Assembly (NCBI RefSeq): GCF_004027225.2
Contig: NC_044282.2
Span: forward strand, 50,250,576-50,314,575
Reading direction: 5' to 3'
Length of the DNA: 64,000 bases
Source: Strigops habroptila
Taxonomy: Eukaryota; Chordata; Aves; Psittaciformes; Psittacidae
Below are positions 1 through 12,100 of the stretch, piece after piece. A program made the position numbers and the translations under genes. The notes beneath the pieces are model-generated. The model was given only the letters and a program-made list of their open reading frames with translations, was not told the DNA's origin and did no database searches. Numbering within the stretch: the stretch's first letter is position 1; the number at the start of each line of letters is the position of its first letter.

Positions 1-1689
1 GGAAGGAGAGACCAACCTGAAAGAAAACGTCTTTGTTTCGGGTTTTTAGACTCAATGTTTTTACATTTATATGACTAACCATATCTTTTCTATGATTTTT
101 TAATTATTTTTGCAACAGTCTCAGAAAGCCTGCTGAAACAGACACTAACTTTCACTCAGAATGTTGTAAGCAACTAATATTTCATGCTACATTTGATTTT
201 AGGGTGGACAGGATACATCAAAAAGACTGAAAGAACTGTTATAGGCAAAATCTTCACGCTGTTTTAATTCACCAAGAACTAAACAACTACCTTAATTGTA
301 TAATTTAATATGATGAACCAATTCCAGGGCTTTTTTTAGCTAGTTAGTGGGTGGCTAACTTGAGGCTGCTGCTTTAAAAAGGTAACGTTTTCATGGAAGT
401 CCTCGGAACACAGAGGAACAGCATGCAGATCTTCCACTTAACACTCAGCAAGACATTAATGTCTGCACAGGGGATGAACTCTGCCTCAGCATATTGGGCT
501 TAAAACACGATATTAGGCCTCGCGATATGAGCGAAGAAGCAATGACATAATGAATACTCTATTAATAAATTCTGGAAAGCAAATTAGATTAAAACTAATT
601 AAGAATAGAAGAGCAGGGAAAGGTTACACTTTTACTTTCATACTCAATATTCTATCTCACACATATTAGCATACAGCAGCAAAATGTTTTCATTCACTGA
701 TTGTATAAGCAAGATTCTTTTTAAATATCTAACATAACCAAAAGTAATCTGAAGTAATACAATGGGTCAAACACTTTCAGTAAAGATGGACTCTTCTTCA
801 ACTCTTATGTTAATAAGGAGTCTCCAAAACAGATTTTATTAAAATACATCACAGTAATAGTTCACAACCTTAATTCCTGAGTTTGCTAACAACAGAAGGG
901 GGGAGGAAGCTCTACAGAAAACTAAACATAAAAGTGCAAATTTGTTTACTGCTAAATTTTACTGTGGGAATAACTGATCCTTAAGGCTATTTTAATGACA
1001 GTCTATCAAAGTAACTGACCATTTGAAGGCTTTCCTTAAAACTTTAAAACAGAATGTTAATCTTACTAGATTAATTTGATTTACATACAAGATACTGAAG
1101 AAAGCATAAATCAGGATCATTAATGAATTTACAGGTGTGATTTCACATATTCTAATCAATCTAGATCAGTTATATTATACATACTGTCAATGCACTATTA
1201 TGTTGCCACTTTTTTAAAATTATATCTTCATGTCCGCACTGAAAAAGATGAAGAAAATGTGTGTACTTTTCTACAGCTTGAATAAACTGACTAAAAATAT
1301 TTTTGATCTGGGAGTCGACAGTGCAATATTGCAGGTTCTAGAAGCCAGACTTATTCTCAGTCAAGAAATGTTAAGATTTCTGAATATATCATACAGAGCA
1401 TCAGCTCACTTTGAAGTAATACTTAGGATAAAAAGAGAACAAGAGAACACCAAAGTAAAGTAACAATAGCCACCAAGAACATGCTTTGTTTTCCATAGAC
1501 CCAGCTGTGCTTTCTATAAATCCCAGTATTTCTCTGAAGAACACCAGAAGTAAAACATGACCATCAGCATGTTTCATTGGTACTTAGTGCTCTTGTTAGC
1601 CTTTTCGAGAGCTTTTAATACCAGGGTTCGTGCAATTTCACATAGTTGCCCATGTGCCACAGATTTAAGCTTTACTGTGCCCCTGCAGC

Positions 1690-2462
1690 CCAGGGAGGAC
1701 CCCACACCACAGCAGGGGGATGCCCAAAGGAGGTTGTGACCACGTGGGAAGCCTGTGCTGGAGCAGGCTCCTGGCAGGACCTGTGGCCCCATGGAGAGAG
1801 GAGCCCACAATGGAGCGGCTTTGCTGCAGGACTTGTGACCCCGCAGGGACCCACGCAGGAGCAGCCTGTTTCTGAAGGACTGCACCCACGGAAGGGACCC
1901 ACACTGGAGCAGTCTGTTCCTGAAGGACTGCACCCATGGAAGGGACCCACACTGGAGCAGTTCATGAAGAACTGCAGCCCATGGGAAGGGCTCACATTGG
2001 AGAAGTTCATGGAGGACTGTCTCCTGCGGGAGGGACCCCATGCTGGAGAAGAAGTGTGAGGAGTCCTCCCCTGGGGAGGAAGAAGCAGCAGAGACAACAT
2101 GTGACGAATTGACCACAACTGCCATTCCCCTTCCCCCTGCACAACTGAGGAGGAGGAGATAAAGAATTCAGAAGTGAAGCTGGGCCTGGGAAGAAGGGAG
2201 GGGCAGAGGGAAGGGTTTTTTTTAAATATTTATTTTCAATTTCTCGTTATCCTACTCTGATTTGATTGGTACTTTTTAAAAAAAAAAAAAAAAGTATTCT
2301 GGGGAGTCTGTTTTGCCTGTGACAGTAACTGGTAAGTGATCTCTCCCTGTCTTTATCTCAACCCACGAGCCTTTCATTCTATTTTCTGCCCCCTGCCCAG
2401 CTGAGGAGTGATACAGCGTCTTTGGCAGGCACATGGCATTCAGCCAGGGTCAACCCACAACA
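1690..2462 (-). mobile_element. Degenerate avian ERV LTR
   Basis: Read on the minus strand, the block begins TGTTGTGGGTTGACCCTGGC at 2462, the start of a widespread avian ERV LTR family as I recall it, and continues with GC-rich LTR-like sequence. It contains a set of 45-52-bp tandem units between about 1755 and 2055. The 3' boundary (low coordinates) is unclear; homology fades below about 1690. I saw no internal retroviral genes attached, so it may be a truncated or solo LTR. The family assignment (ERVL-like) is from memory. Confidence 0.6.
1755..2055. repeat. Tandem 45-52 bp units within the LTR
   Basis: A GGAGCAG/GGAGAAG-type core recurs at 1760, 1812, 1858, 1906, 1954, 1999 and 2045, giving spacings of 52, 46, 48, 48, 45 and 46 bp. 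The intervening sequence is also similar (GAAGGACTGCACCCA and variants). Several spacings are multiples of three, which explains the overlapping open frames here. Confidence 0.8.
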
Positions 2463-3074
2463 TAAAGCAATGAACTCTTTTACTTTGGCACAAGCTAAAA
2501 GCAATAAAATATAATGCAATATATTCAATTTTCCCCTTTATCTCATTATCCATAATCATCTTTTCTCTCCAACTTCTGTCCAACAACTTTCCATATCATT
2601 GGACTGAGAGCTCTGAAATAGATTTAAAGTTTTAAACAAGTCACAGAAGAAATACCTTGCAAAAGTGCACTTCCAGTGTCCTTGGGTTTGATGTACTTCA
2701 AAATCAAACAGCCCAGTGGAGGCATGAAAACTGCCTACAAATGAAGTACCTCTCTCCCACCCATTATTTTACAGGTCATTAGCACATGAGCAGGTGCAGA
2801 TTATTTTGCAAATAAAAGGTGAGCTCAAACTACTTCTGGTGAGGTCACCAGGAGCTTCAGCTACTCAGTACTCTAAGAAATCCTGCTAAAACTAAGTCCT
2901 AAAACCCAGATTCCATACGCAGACATCTTTCTTATCTCACATCAACTGAAAAATGTTTTTAGACAATCATTTTTTGGTATGTGCATGCAACATTCACAAA
3001 GTAGTAAACTAGCTGTCACACACATTTATGCCTGTGATTCAACTAATCATACAAAGAATAAAAATACGCAGTAC

Positions 3075-3187
3075 CTTGTAGCGGTAACATTTTCACACCA
3101 AATTCTTCTAGGTAGCCAAGAGCACGAATGAGATCTAGCTCCTCCTGAATAGCACTTGGACAGTCCACAATAAGTTGCAGGCAGCAC
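3075..3187 (-). CDS. NBAS: NBAS exon 31 (last in window)
   Basis: This 113-bp exon encodes [20 protein letters not shown] and [14 protein letters not shown] in Sec39. It leaves in phase 1 at GTACTG. No match to the next NBAS exon was seen between positions 1 and 3074. Confidence 0.96.
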
Positions 3188-6100
3188 CTAAATAGGAAGG
3201 AAACATTTTTTTTCTAAAAACTGTTGAATAAACTTGAAGTTCAAGACGCGGGAGAGGGGAGGGACAGGGAAATCAGTAGTTTATTGCGCTTATGAATTGT
3301 CAAAAAACTCACTAGTCCTGTAACACATATTGTAAGTGTTTGGTACTGTATCTCTGTTACAGCTGGATAAACATTTTAACAGCATTCTAATCTTGGACTG
3401 CCACAGACTTCATCACCTAGTTATGATACGAACGTTACCTAAACCCTCTTGAATATAGACTTGCAATAAATTTAATGAAAGATGTTGAAAACATGTACTT
3501 AAATATGTAATCACTTAGAGAATTATTTCTCTTATAACCATCGCATTTTGGTGTTGCCACATACAAGAAGACAAAAGCAAAAATCTAAGAATTCAATTGA
3601 AAGTGAAATGTTAGAGCCATTGTCACAAATTCAGTTTCCTCAACTAGGTTCACAAAGGAAAACAAAGCTGATTAAAAAAACCCCAACAAAACAAACCACA
3701 AAATTGCTGTGCAGATGAATTAATGCATACAATTACTAACAACGTTTTAAATATTTTTAAATCATGTGTTATGAATATTATATTGACATAATCAGCTTTT
3801 AGATTACTTTTTAAAATAAAACTCCCATTCTGGTACAGTGTGTTCATATGTAGTTTTATTAATACATGTTTAAAAAAAGTCCACATGCAAAATAGTCTCA
3901 AAGATTTCAAAAGGCTTATTCACCATGCACATTAAATCAGGAAAGTATTTTATTTGTGCAATTTGTCATATGGCTTTTATCTCTACATGTTTATTAAGAA
4001 ATAGACATGTTTATGCCAAAAATGCAACTGTATGTTAGCTATATTCCCATCTGAAGCTCTTACATTTTTTAGGAGCACTGACAAACATTTCAGGGTAGAG
4101 ACTAATACAGGAGTCAAAGGAAAGAAAACTAGCTAAAGAGAAGATAAATACGTTCTGCCTAAAACAACTCAAACAGGAAGGCTACCAGGAGACCTACACA
4201 CTGTGATAATCAGTCATGGAAATGGGTTAACATGAAACAACTGATTCAAGAAAACTCAGAGAAGGAGCAAAACACCTTACTAAAAGGAATAAATACACAG
4301 TGAACATTTATAGCAAGTATTCAAGCTACCGTCTGCGTATTTTCAAGTATCACCATAAACCTGTAAGATAAAAGTTGACCCTTATGATATATGAGAAAGA
4401 ATGTTACTTTTATATTTCCAGAGCCTGAGAGTGGAAAAGACTCTTAATAGAAGCCTGGGGAAAAGGTAAAGTAAATAAACCCTAATTTTATGATGACATT
4501 AAAACAGTTTTTCGTAGTGATTAGAGAATAATAGAATCATAGAATAGTTTGGGTTGGAAGGACTCGGGTTGGAAGGTTTAAAGGTCATCTAGTCCAACTG
4601 TCCCCTGCAATGAGCAGGGACATCTTCAACCAGAGCAGGCTGTGTGCATTCGAGATGGGAGAGAGGAACAAGCTTAAAGGGATTAGGGAGAAGAAAACAA
4701 CACTTTTTCAGTAATTTTGTAGTTAAGTTATGGAGACTATAACTGTCACTCAAGGCAAGCTGCAAAAATGTTCTTCCTTTAATCCCTAATGCAAAATATA
4801 TCATTTTTCAATCCACAGAGATTCACAGTAACAATATTTTATTGACAAAAATGTCTTAATTTGAAAAAGCCTAATTTATTACAGTTTGACTGTATTACTG
4901 TAGTCAGTACTCAAAAAAAAAAAGTTAACATGTATGTATATACCATTATGGGTCAAGATAAATCTGTATCGTGAGGAAAAAGGAAATAATTTAATCTTTT
5001 TTCCTGTAATTAGTAGGTAAGTATACTCATGTCTAAGTGAAAGCAGTACTTTATAAAGACATGTCTTCCTTTGTAGTTCATACGTAAGTATTTTTGTTTG
5101 GTTCTGGGATTTTGTTGGAGTTTTTTTTATAGCTTGGTTTGTAGTATTTTTTTGCAGGGGAGGGAGGAGTTATGACTTAAGGAAAAAGGAAAAGTCATTT
5201 TTATTAACAAAACAATACCAGTGAAACAACAAATTCTTAGAATAGAAGAGAAAGGCTGGAAATATAAGACATGCCTCTATTTTAAATATTTAAGGTAAGC
5301 CAAGGCACCAATCTTCTACATAGGTAATACCCCATTATTTCACCTATCTGCATCTAAATTGTGAAAGAAAATACTTCCATACCTAAATCTACACAAGAAT
5401 GAATACCCACACCACAATCTCCAAGGCTGCTCTATGCCCGAATTCCTTTCTCAAGAATAATTTGGCTTATTTCTTAATGTAACAAAGAGAGCCAGATAAA
5501 CTCAAATGAACTCTCAGAATCAGGAAAGACCAAAGTAAGAACAGAAATGAAAGACTCAGCAAAACACTATCTTCTATTGTTATAGTAACTGAGGCCACAA
5601 TTGTGGTTCAATGCTGTAAAGCGGAAAAGGCTGAAATGCCACACACAAAAAGCTTCTTATCCACGAAGAAAGACTTCCACGTTTCTTCTTCTTTAACCTG
5701 AATTCTGTAACAGATCATTCAAAAAAATCCTACAGAAGCCAAAGATAGTATTTTCATTTACCACGCAATTTTACCTAAAGAGAAATAAACCCAGGTAAGA
5801 TTCACCCCTTCTTGCGAGGAAAACAAAATTTAAGTTTCAATTAAAAGATCAATATATATTTACATATGATAATTGTAAATATACCTTGCCAAATCCATAC
5901 AGCTATCAGTCAAACTCGTTGAAGAATTGAAATATTCTCTGCTAGCAGCCAAAACTAGTTCAATACTTTTTGCATAGCTGACTCGGTACTGCGGCTTCCC
6001 TTTCGATGAACTTGGTAGATCCACTGACCAAATACTGCAATGCATCATTTGCCCAGCCAAGTGGATATTGTCTATACTGCTTGAGCATAAAAGACTTTCC

Positions 6101-9100
6101 GTGAATATCTAAAAGAAAGAACAATAATTCAGTAATCTGGAGCAGCAGCTTCAGATAAACTTAGTGCATTATATGGAACCAACCCCTTTGAATAAAAAGG
6201 ATCTTTGAAGTCAAAAGAATATATACAGTCCAAGCAGAAAATGTAACTTCTACAAGGAGAGTATTTTCACTATTTCTTTCAGCAAAGCTGAAATTAACTA
6301 GTAGCTGGTTACTTCCACTTCCTGAAGAAAGAAGCTTATTAGCTGCCTTTTTACAGTATGACTTTGAGATCAGAAATTATTTATACCTACATTCTGAAGT
6401 GTTAATAGGATGTAAGAATCTGAAAAGGCAGTTCAGTATTAGCACTGTAAAACCAACAATATATGAGAAGAAATTTTGTATCCCTGAAGAACCAAAAATA
6501 TTCAGAACTGAGCATGTAAGATGTTTTTTAAGTTTCAGTCAAGACTATCTTCAAAGAATGCATACTAATATAATGCTGTATCTGCCACTAAACACCTGTT
6601 ATTTTCAGGTGAAAGTTTTGCCTGTTTTTAGACACTCAAAATTATCTCTATTCCTTACAAATTTTGTTGGGGTTTTTGGTGGTTGGGGGAGGCAGTGCTG
6701 GGGGGGGGTGTTGGGTTTTTGGGTTTTTTGGGTTTTTTAATTCTATTTTATTTTACCACAGTCAGTATTGTCCTACTGGAGAACAACATACGCATCTAAT
6801 CACTTCAGGAAACACTGCAGCTGCAACAACATCGCTTTTAGTGAACGTTTTAAATTTCGTAACAAATGAAATACGATCAGTGAATAATAGAAAAGCCCAG
6901 GTTGGAAGGGACCTCTAGATCATCTGGTCCAACTTCTTCTGGGAAAGAAGGCATAGATGAGATAATCTATGCCACCCTATTCAATCAAATCTTGAAATTA
7001 AAGTATTTCTTCACAAGGAAGAACCTCTCCAAATCACCTCATGTACTGGAAAGGAACACAGTTAACAGTGTTTCTTAAAAAAAAAAAAAAAAAAAAAAAA
7101 AGAAAAAAACCAAACAAAAAAAACCATGCAATTGTATCATCCTCACTTTCACAATATATTAATCCTCAAGGAACACTGAAAGATGCAAAGCATGATAGCT
7201 GATCCTTCTTCCTTAAAGACCACATACATACAATTTACCCTTCTCAAAATTTATGGACATGAAGTCCTTCTTCAAGATGACAGGAATCACTTTGCATGCA
7301 AGCAGATCTGAGTACACATCATGCTAAAAAAGATCCTGATACAAACCTCACACGTGACTGCAAATCCTTACTGCCTCATCAATTTCCCAATTTTGAGGTT
7401 ATCAAAGTATAATTGTGTACAACAGCACTACATTTCAAAGCATTCCTAGACTATTTCTCTTTTGTTGTGGGTTGTTTTTGGGTTTCTTTAATCACACAGT
7501 ACAGAGGTTAGAAAACAATATTAATAAAAAAAAATAAGATCAAACGCTATTATTTTCTGACTGCTCTACTACAATAAGTTTTTTAAATGTACTTAAAAAA
7601 ATACACCAAGTACACTAAGCCATAGCCTATCACAAAACCATGAACATTAAATAAACTGCAGTTCTCTTTGAGCAACTTCAAATTGAACAACTACAAAGGG
7701 AGAGTGACTCTCTTTATGTGTAGGTTGGATAGCATTACTTTTTCTCCTTAGCTTTTTTTTTTCTAATTTGCTTTCAGAACTTCTCCCAAGGGCTAATCAG
7801 ATTGGTAGCCATAAGCGATTAAATCTGCAAACTGTAATAAAACACTCTTGACTATTTAAACACCGCCTGTAGTGGATGCGGCACTGTTTCTGTAATAAAC
7901 TGGAGTATATTAAAGTGAAAATGTAGATAAACAATACATGTCACAGCAAATGACACATCCAGATCAGTTTAACAGCTGTCTTTTGCAAATATTAATGACA
8001 TAGGTTTGGGGTTTATGCACATGCAGGATTTTATTTCTTCTCCTTCAGTGAAATTAGATATCTCACGTTATTTTACTTCAGCTGCAAGCAGCAGGAAGTC
8101 CATAATCCTATAAGGACCTTGGATAATATTATCAAACTAGAACTATGTGTTTAAGAACTACTCAACTGAAGATAACATTTAGCTAAACAATTGTTTATTT
8201 TCATTATTTTTAAGTGTTTATTACTAAACACATTTGTACATAGAATTATGAAGTCTCAAGAAGTTGACTCAATTTAAAAAAAGTTGAACTGTAGTAAAAG
8301 ATGCAGAGGATATCTATCAGACGGTCTTTTGACGAAATGAATTAACACCGAAGTTTCTGATTTGAATGAAAGTATCTTAAAAGAGCCAGTAGAAAACCAA
8401 GCAACATTAACACATGAAAATGTATTTACATTTGTGAGCAATAATACGAAATGAGAATTTGTAGTTTACTTGGGACATAAATTGGTAAGAAAACATAAAA
8501 CTCACCTCATAGCAAGAATCGGAATGTAAGCATGTATATACTTTCTGCTGCATGTCTAACATATCCTGGAGCAACTCCTTCCAGTGTGTCTCACTGACTG
8601 ATGGTTGCCTGCAAGCATTTTGAAAATTAAATATTCTCTTCCTCAATGAATTTAAAGAAAAGCAGTATGGAACGCTACTGTTCCATCGCAAAAAATATGA
8701 GTTTTCTCAAACGCTATTTCAATCTTTAATTGGACTTTTAACCAAAGGTGACTTAAAGACAGAATGCTTTAAATAATAATTAATGTTAAAACAGTGTCTG
8801 TGGGTTAACGATATTTGATGACAAAAATGCAGTAACCAAAGTGCTTTTTCTGATCGTTTTTTGTGTAACGAGACGGGGATTTAAGCAATCTTTACCAAGA
8901 TCCCCCAAGTAGGTTTTGATAATTTCCAGTAATACCTCAGAAAGTTGTAAGTGCTATCTTCCTGCTGATCCAAGAACAGCTGGGTAAAACCAAATTTGTA
9001 GCAGCAACTGAGGATCATTAAAGTGCTGTTCATTGTAGGTAATCAATTGCATGCAATCACAGGAGAATGGATATGCAAGTTTATTATGCTCTTTAACTGG

Positions 9101-12100
9101 AATGGTATTCAGATTCTTGACTCTCTGGATCTATAGATCTCCGTTTACTCACAATGTTTTCTATATAACTTAATGTACTCTATAAAAATTCTTACTAGTA
9201 AAAACACTAGGGAAGATTTTTGACATTACTTTGAGCCTTTCAGATTTCAAACACGGACTTTTTTTAAGCTACAAAAGCCAGTCCAGCTAATACTGATTTT
9301 CTCATGTGGCATTAGCTTTCATTTCAGCAAAGCAAACAGTCTCTACAAAAAGTGAATAATCAACATTTTTCCTACAGAGGCATTGACTTCATCTTTCTTA
9401 AAAAAAAAAAAAAAAGGTTTTTTTAGAAGTCTTAAAAAGCTTTCAGCACTTCCAAGCTAAATACTACTCTACCACCAACAACAAACTGTTGTGCATGTTT
9501 ACTTTAAATAAGAAAAAAAAAGAAAAAAAAAACAAAACAACAAAATACCACACACAACGATAGCTGGTTTTCCCAGGGTTCAATCTTTGTATCTGCTTAT
9601 GCTAAGAGCCATGTAATGATTCATCTACAGTTGGAAGGCAAGTTAAACAAAATAGTTGTTATACAGAAAAATTGAAAAATTATACTGCAAATGTAAGTGG
9701 TAGAATCAATATGTAAAATCAATAAATTATCCTATTATAAGAGCTCCTAAGAAAACATACCAAAAAAATAAAAAAAGAAAGCATTATTTTACAAACCTTA
9801 CACTCTCAATAAAATTAAATGGGTCTTTAAAGGACCTCATTTCATAGAATCATAGAATATATTGGGTTGGAGGGACCTTCAAAGGTCATCTATCCTAACT
9901 TTTACTGTTGATCATCTTGCAGAATTTTGCAGCCACTATATGCCTTTTAGGCTTATTTATTTGAACACAAACTTACTGAAACAGGTCTGAAGCAAGACAG
10001 AGATTTTTGGATGGCCAAAATACTAATCATGTTAATCATCAGTTTAAACAAATGTGGTTTATGTACACCATGTTCAGTTTGAACACCATGGTTCCCTGCT
10101 GCAACAGACAGGTACACCCTCTGAGGTCAAGTACTATTACCTTACTGCCCTTTCCCCCTTAACTCCCATTCCCTTTTGGATACTAACTTGCGACCTGTGT
10201 GCCTTGTCAGCCTAATCATCACCTTCTGTGCCTCCTTCACATCGTTCTTTGTGTCTTTCACAAAGGAAACAGGTTTCTGGAGTCCATGTTTCTCCAACAG
10301 CTCTGACACGCTGTAAACGAATAGTCAACATTTTTGAATCCTGCACAGTTGTACAACTACCAATCACTCCTGCAGCCATCTTAAAGCTGTCTCAGACAAT
10401 GCACTGCAAACGCAAACAGTCTGTAAAGTCTGTAATAGTATGGACTAGTCAGAGTAACAACATTTACTGAAAAAAAATTAGTACTATAGAGTAAACGCAT
10501 ATCACCAACAACCTGGTGAAATATCTTCACAGCTTTTAGATTTTGATCACTCAAAGCATTACAGAGTATCAAGATAAAAAAAAATTCTGGGACAACCTTC
10601 TTCTCCCTAAAAAATAACCCTAACTAAACAAACAAACAAAACACAAAACCCCTCACTTTTATTCTAAGAAAAATATCTGTGCAGTCTTAAAATATTCAAA
10701 TAGCTAAAACCATGCAAAATTTCTAAGTTCTGAATGCAAAAACTTACAGATTATTTTGTAGACAGCACTAAAAACATAATAAATATTCTTGATGCTTTCC
10801 TGTCATAAAAAAATTTTTGAGTATGCCTGGTGACTTCTGTAACAATACATTATTTATTTTAGCAAAATTAAATACCTAAGAATTCGCTCCAGTTCATCTA
10901 CGTCATCATGAAGAGTGTTAGTTTTATCTGTTTCAGGCCTGCAAAGATATTGTACAATTAATTTTTTTTTATATTTATATCCATACATCTTGTCATTTCT
11001 ACATGTAATTCATATTACATAAAGATAAGCTGTTTGAAACATTCCTTTATGAAAATCGAATATACGTTTTCTTGAAAAGATTAAAACTGTTTGCTTCCTA
11101 TTGGAAGTACAGCTAAAATTGAGAGGGTCCCTCAGTCTCCAAGGAACACAGCTTTTCCTTCTTCCTTTTCTCAGGCTCTCTCCTTCCTACGTGTAAAAGG
11201 TACTGGGAGAACAGTTTAATCTCCTCCTCATGCTTTCTCTTTCTCAAGAATTACTTGCCCTTCATACAGATCTTCTGTATAGAGACTTCTCTCACAGCGC
11301 CATATTGCTGCTTACAAGCCAACTCCAAGATGACAATAACTGTAACAGGACCAACGAGACCAGTAAGACAGCACTAACGTTTGATTGCAACTCACCAGGC
11401 AACAGAAGTCTAAGAAACTAATACAAAAGCCCTGGTCTAGGCTGCGACTTTAAATGATGTAATCATGTTTTGTTGCATTATCTGGTAGAGCACATACACA
11501 GCACAAGCATACATATACACAGATGACCACAGCAACTCAGACAGGAACAGAATATTCCAGCAACATTACCTACACTTTAGTGACTTTAAAACTATTTTTA
11601 AAGCATTAATTCACAACTTTATTTAGCATATCCAAAATATTTAGAAATAACTGGCTGAAAATGTTTACCCATATCCTCTTTGTGGAAGGCACTCCAAAAT
11701 ATCGTAACAGAGAGCGAGCTGGTCATCTCGTTCACAACTATAAATACATTCCAATGCTGTAATCATAAGCTGATCTTGATCAGGAATAATTTTTTGCTGA
11801 CACTAACAGGAAAAGGAAACATTATTTTTAGTTTTCTGTTTCTATTTCAACAGTTTATTCTGAATTTACAAAGATGTGAACTCCAAGTAAATAAATTGTC
11901 TCTAGTTGTAACTAAACTGTTTCCTGCTAATGCTTAGTGAAGTATCTGTTGAAGGTAGAACCTGAAACATAACTCAGCCAGTTTTCTACACTGCAGACAC
12001 TGAAAGAACAGTGGTACACCATTATACACTTTTTGAATTTGAGAAGTGGAGAGGGTGCAGGACAAGGCGGCAGCAACTGCTGCAAACATTTGTCAGATTT

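Larger units (their letters stand above)
1..3074 (-). other. Part of NBAS intron 31
   Basis: Apart from the LTR at 1690-2462, this stretch is AT-rich intron. No further NBAS exon, RNA gene or other repeat was recognised. Confidence 0.8.
6109..8505 (-). other. NBAS intron 29
   Basis: A 2.4-kb intron with a G/T-rich tract, a diverged CR1 fragment and a long poly-A run. Nothing else was recognised. Confidence 0.85.

Noticed and set aside
1230..1463. Plus-strand 77-codon ORF in intron 31
   Set aside because: No recognisable domain and no splice-site support; consistent with chance.
1646..2059. Plus-strand 137-codon ORF with repeated GPTLEQ peptides
   Set aside because: It is antisense to the LTR and is kept open by its tandem units, whose lengths are often multiples of three. 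Not a gene.
10381..10572. Minus-strand 63-codon frame between exons 27 and 28
   Set aside because: I first considered it as NBAS exon 28. It does not match the expected protein, and the true exon 28 was found at 10188-10310.
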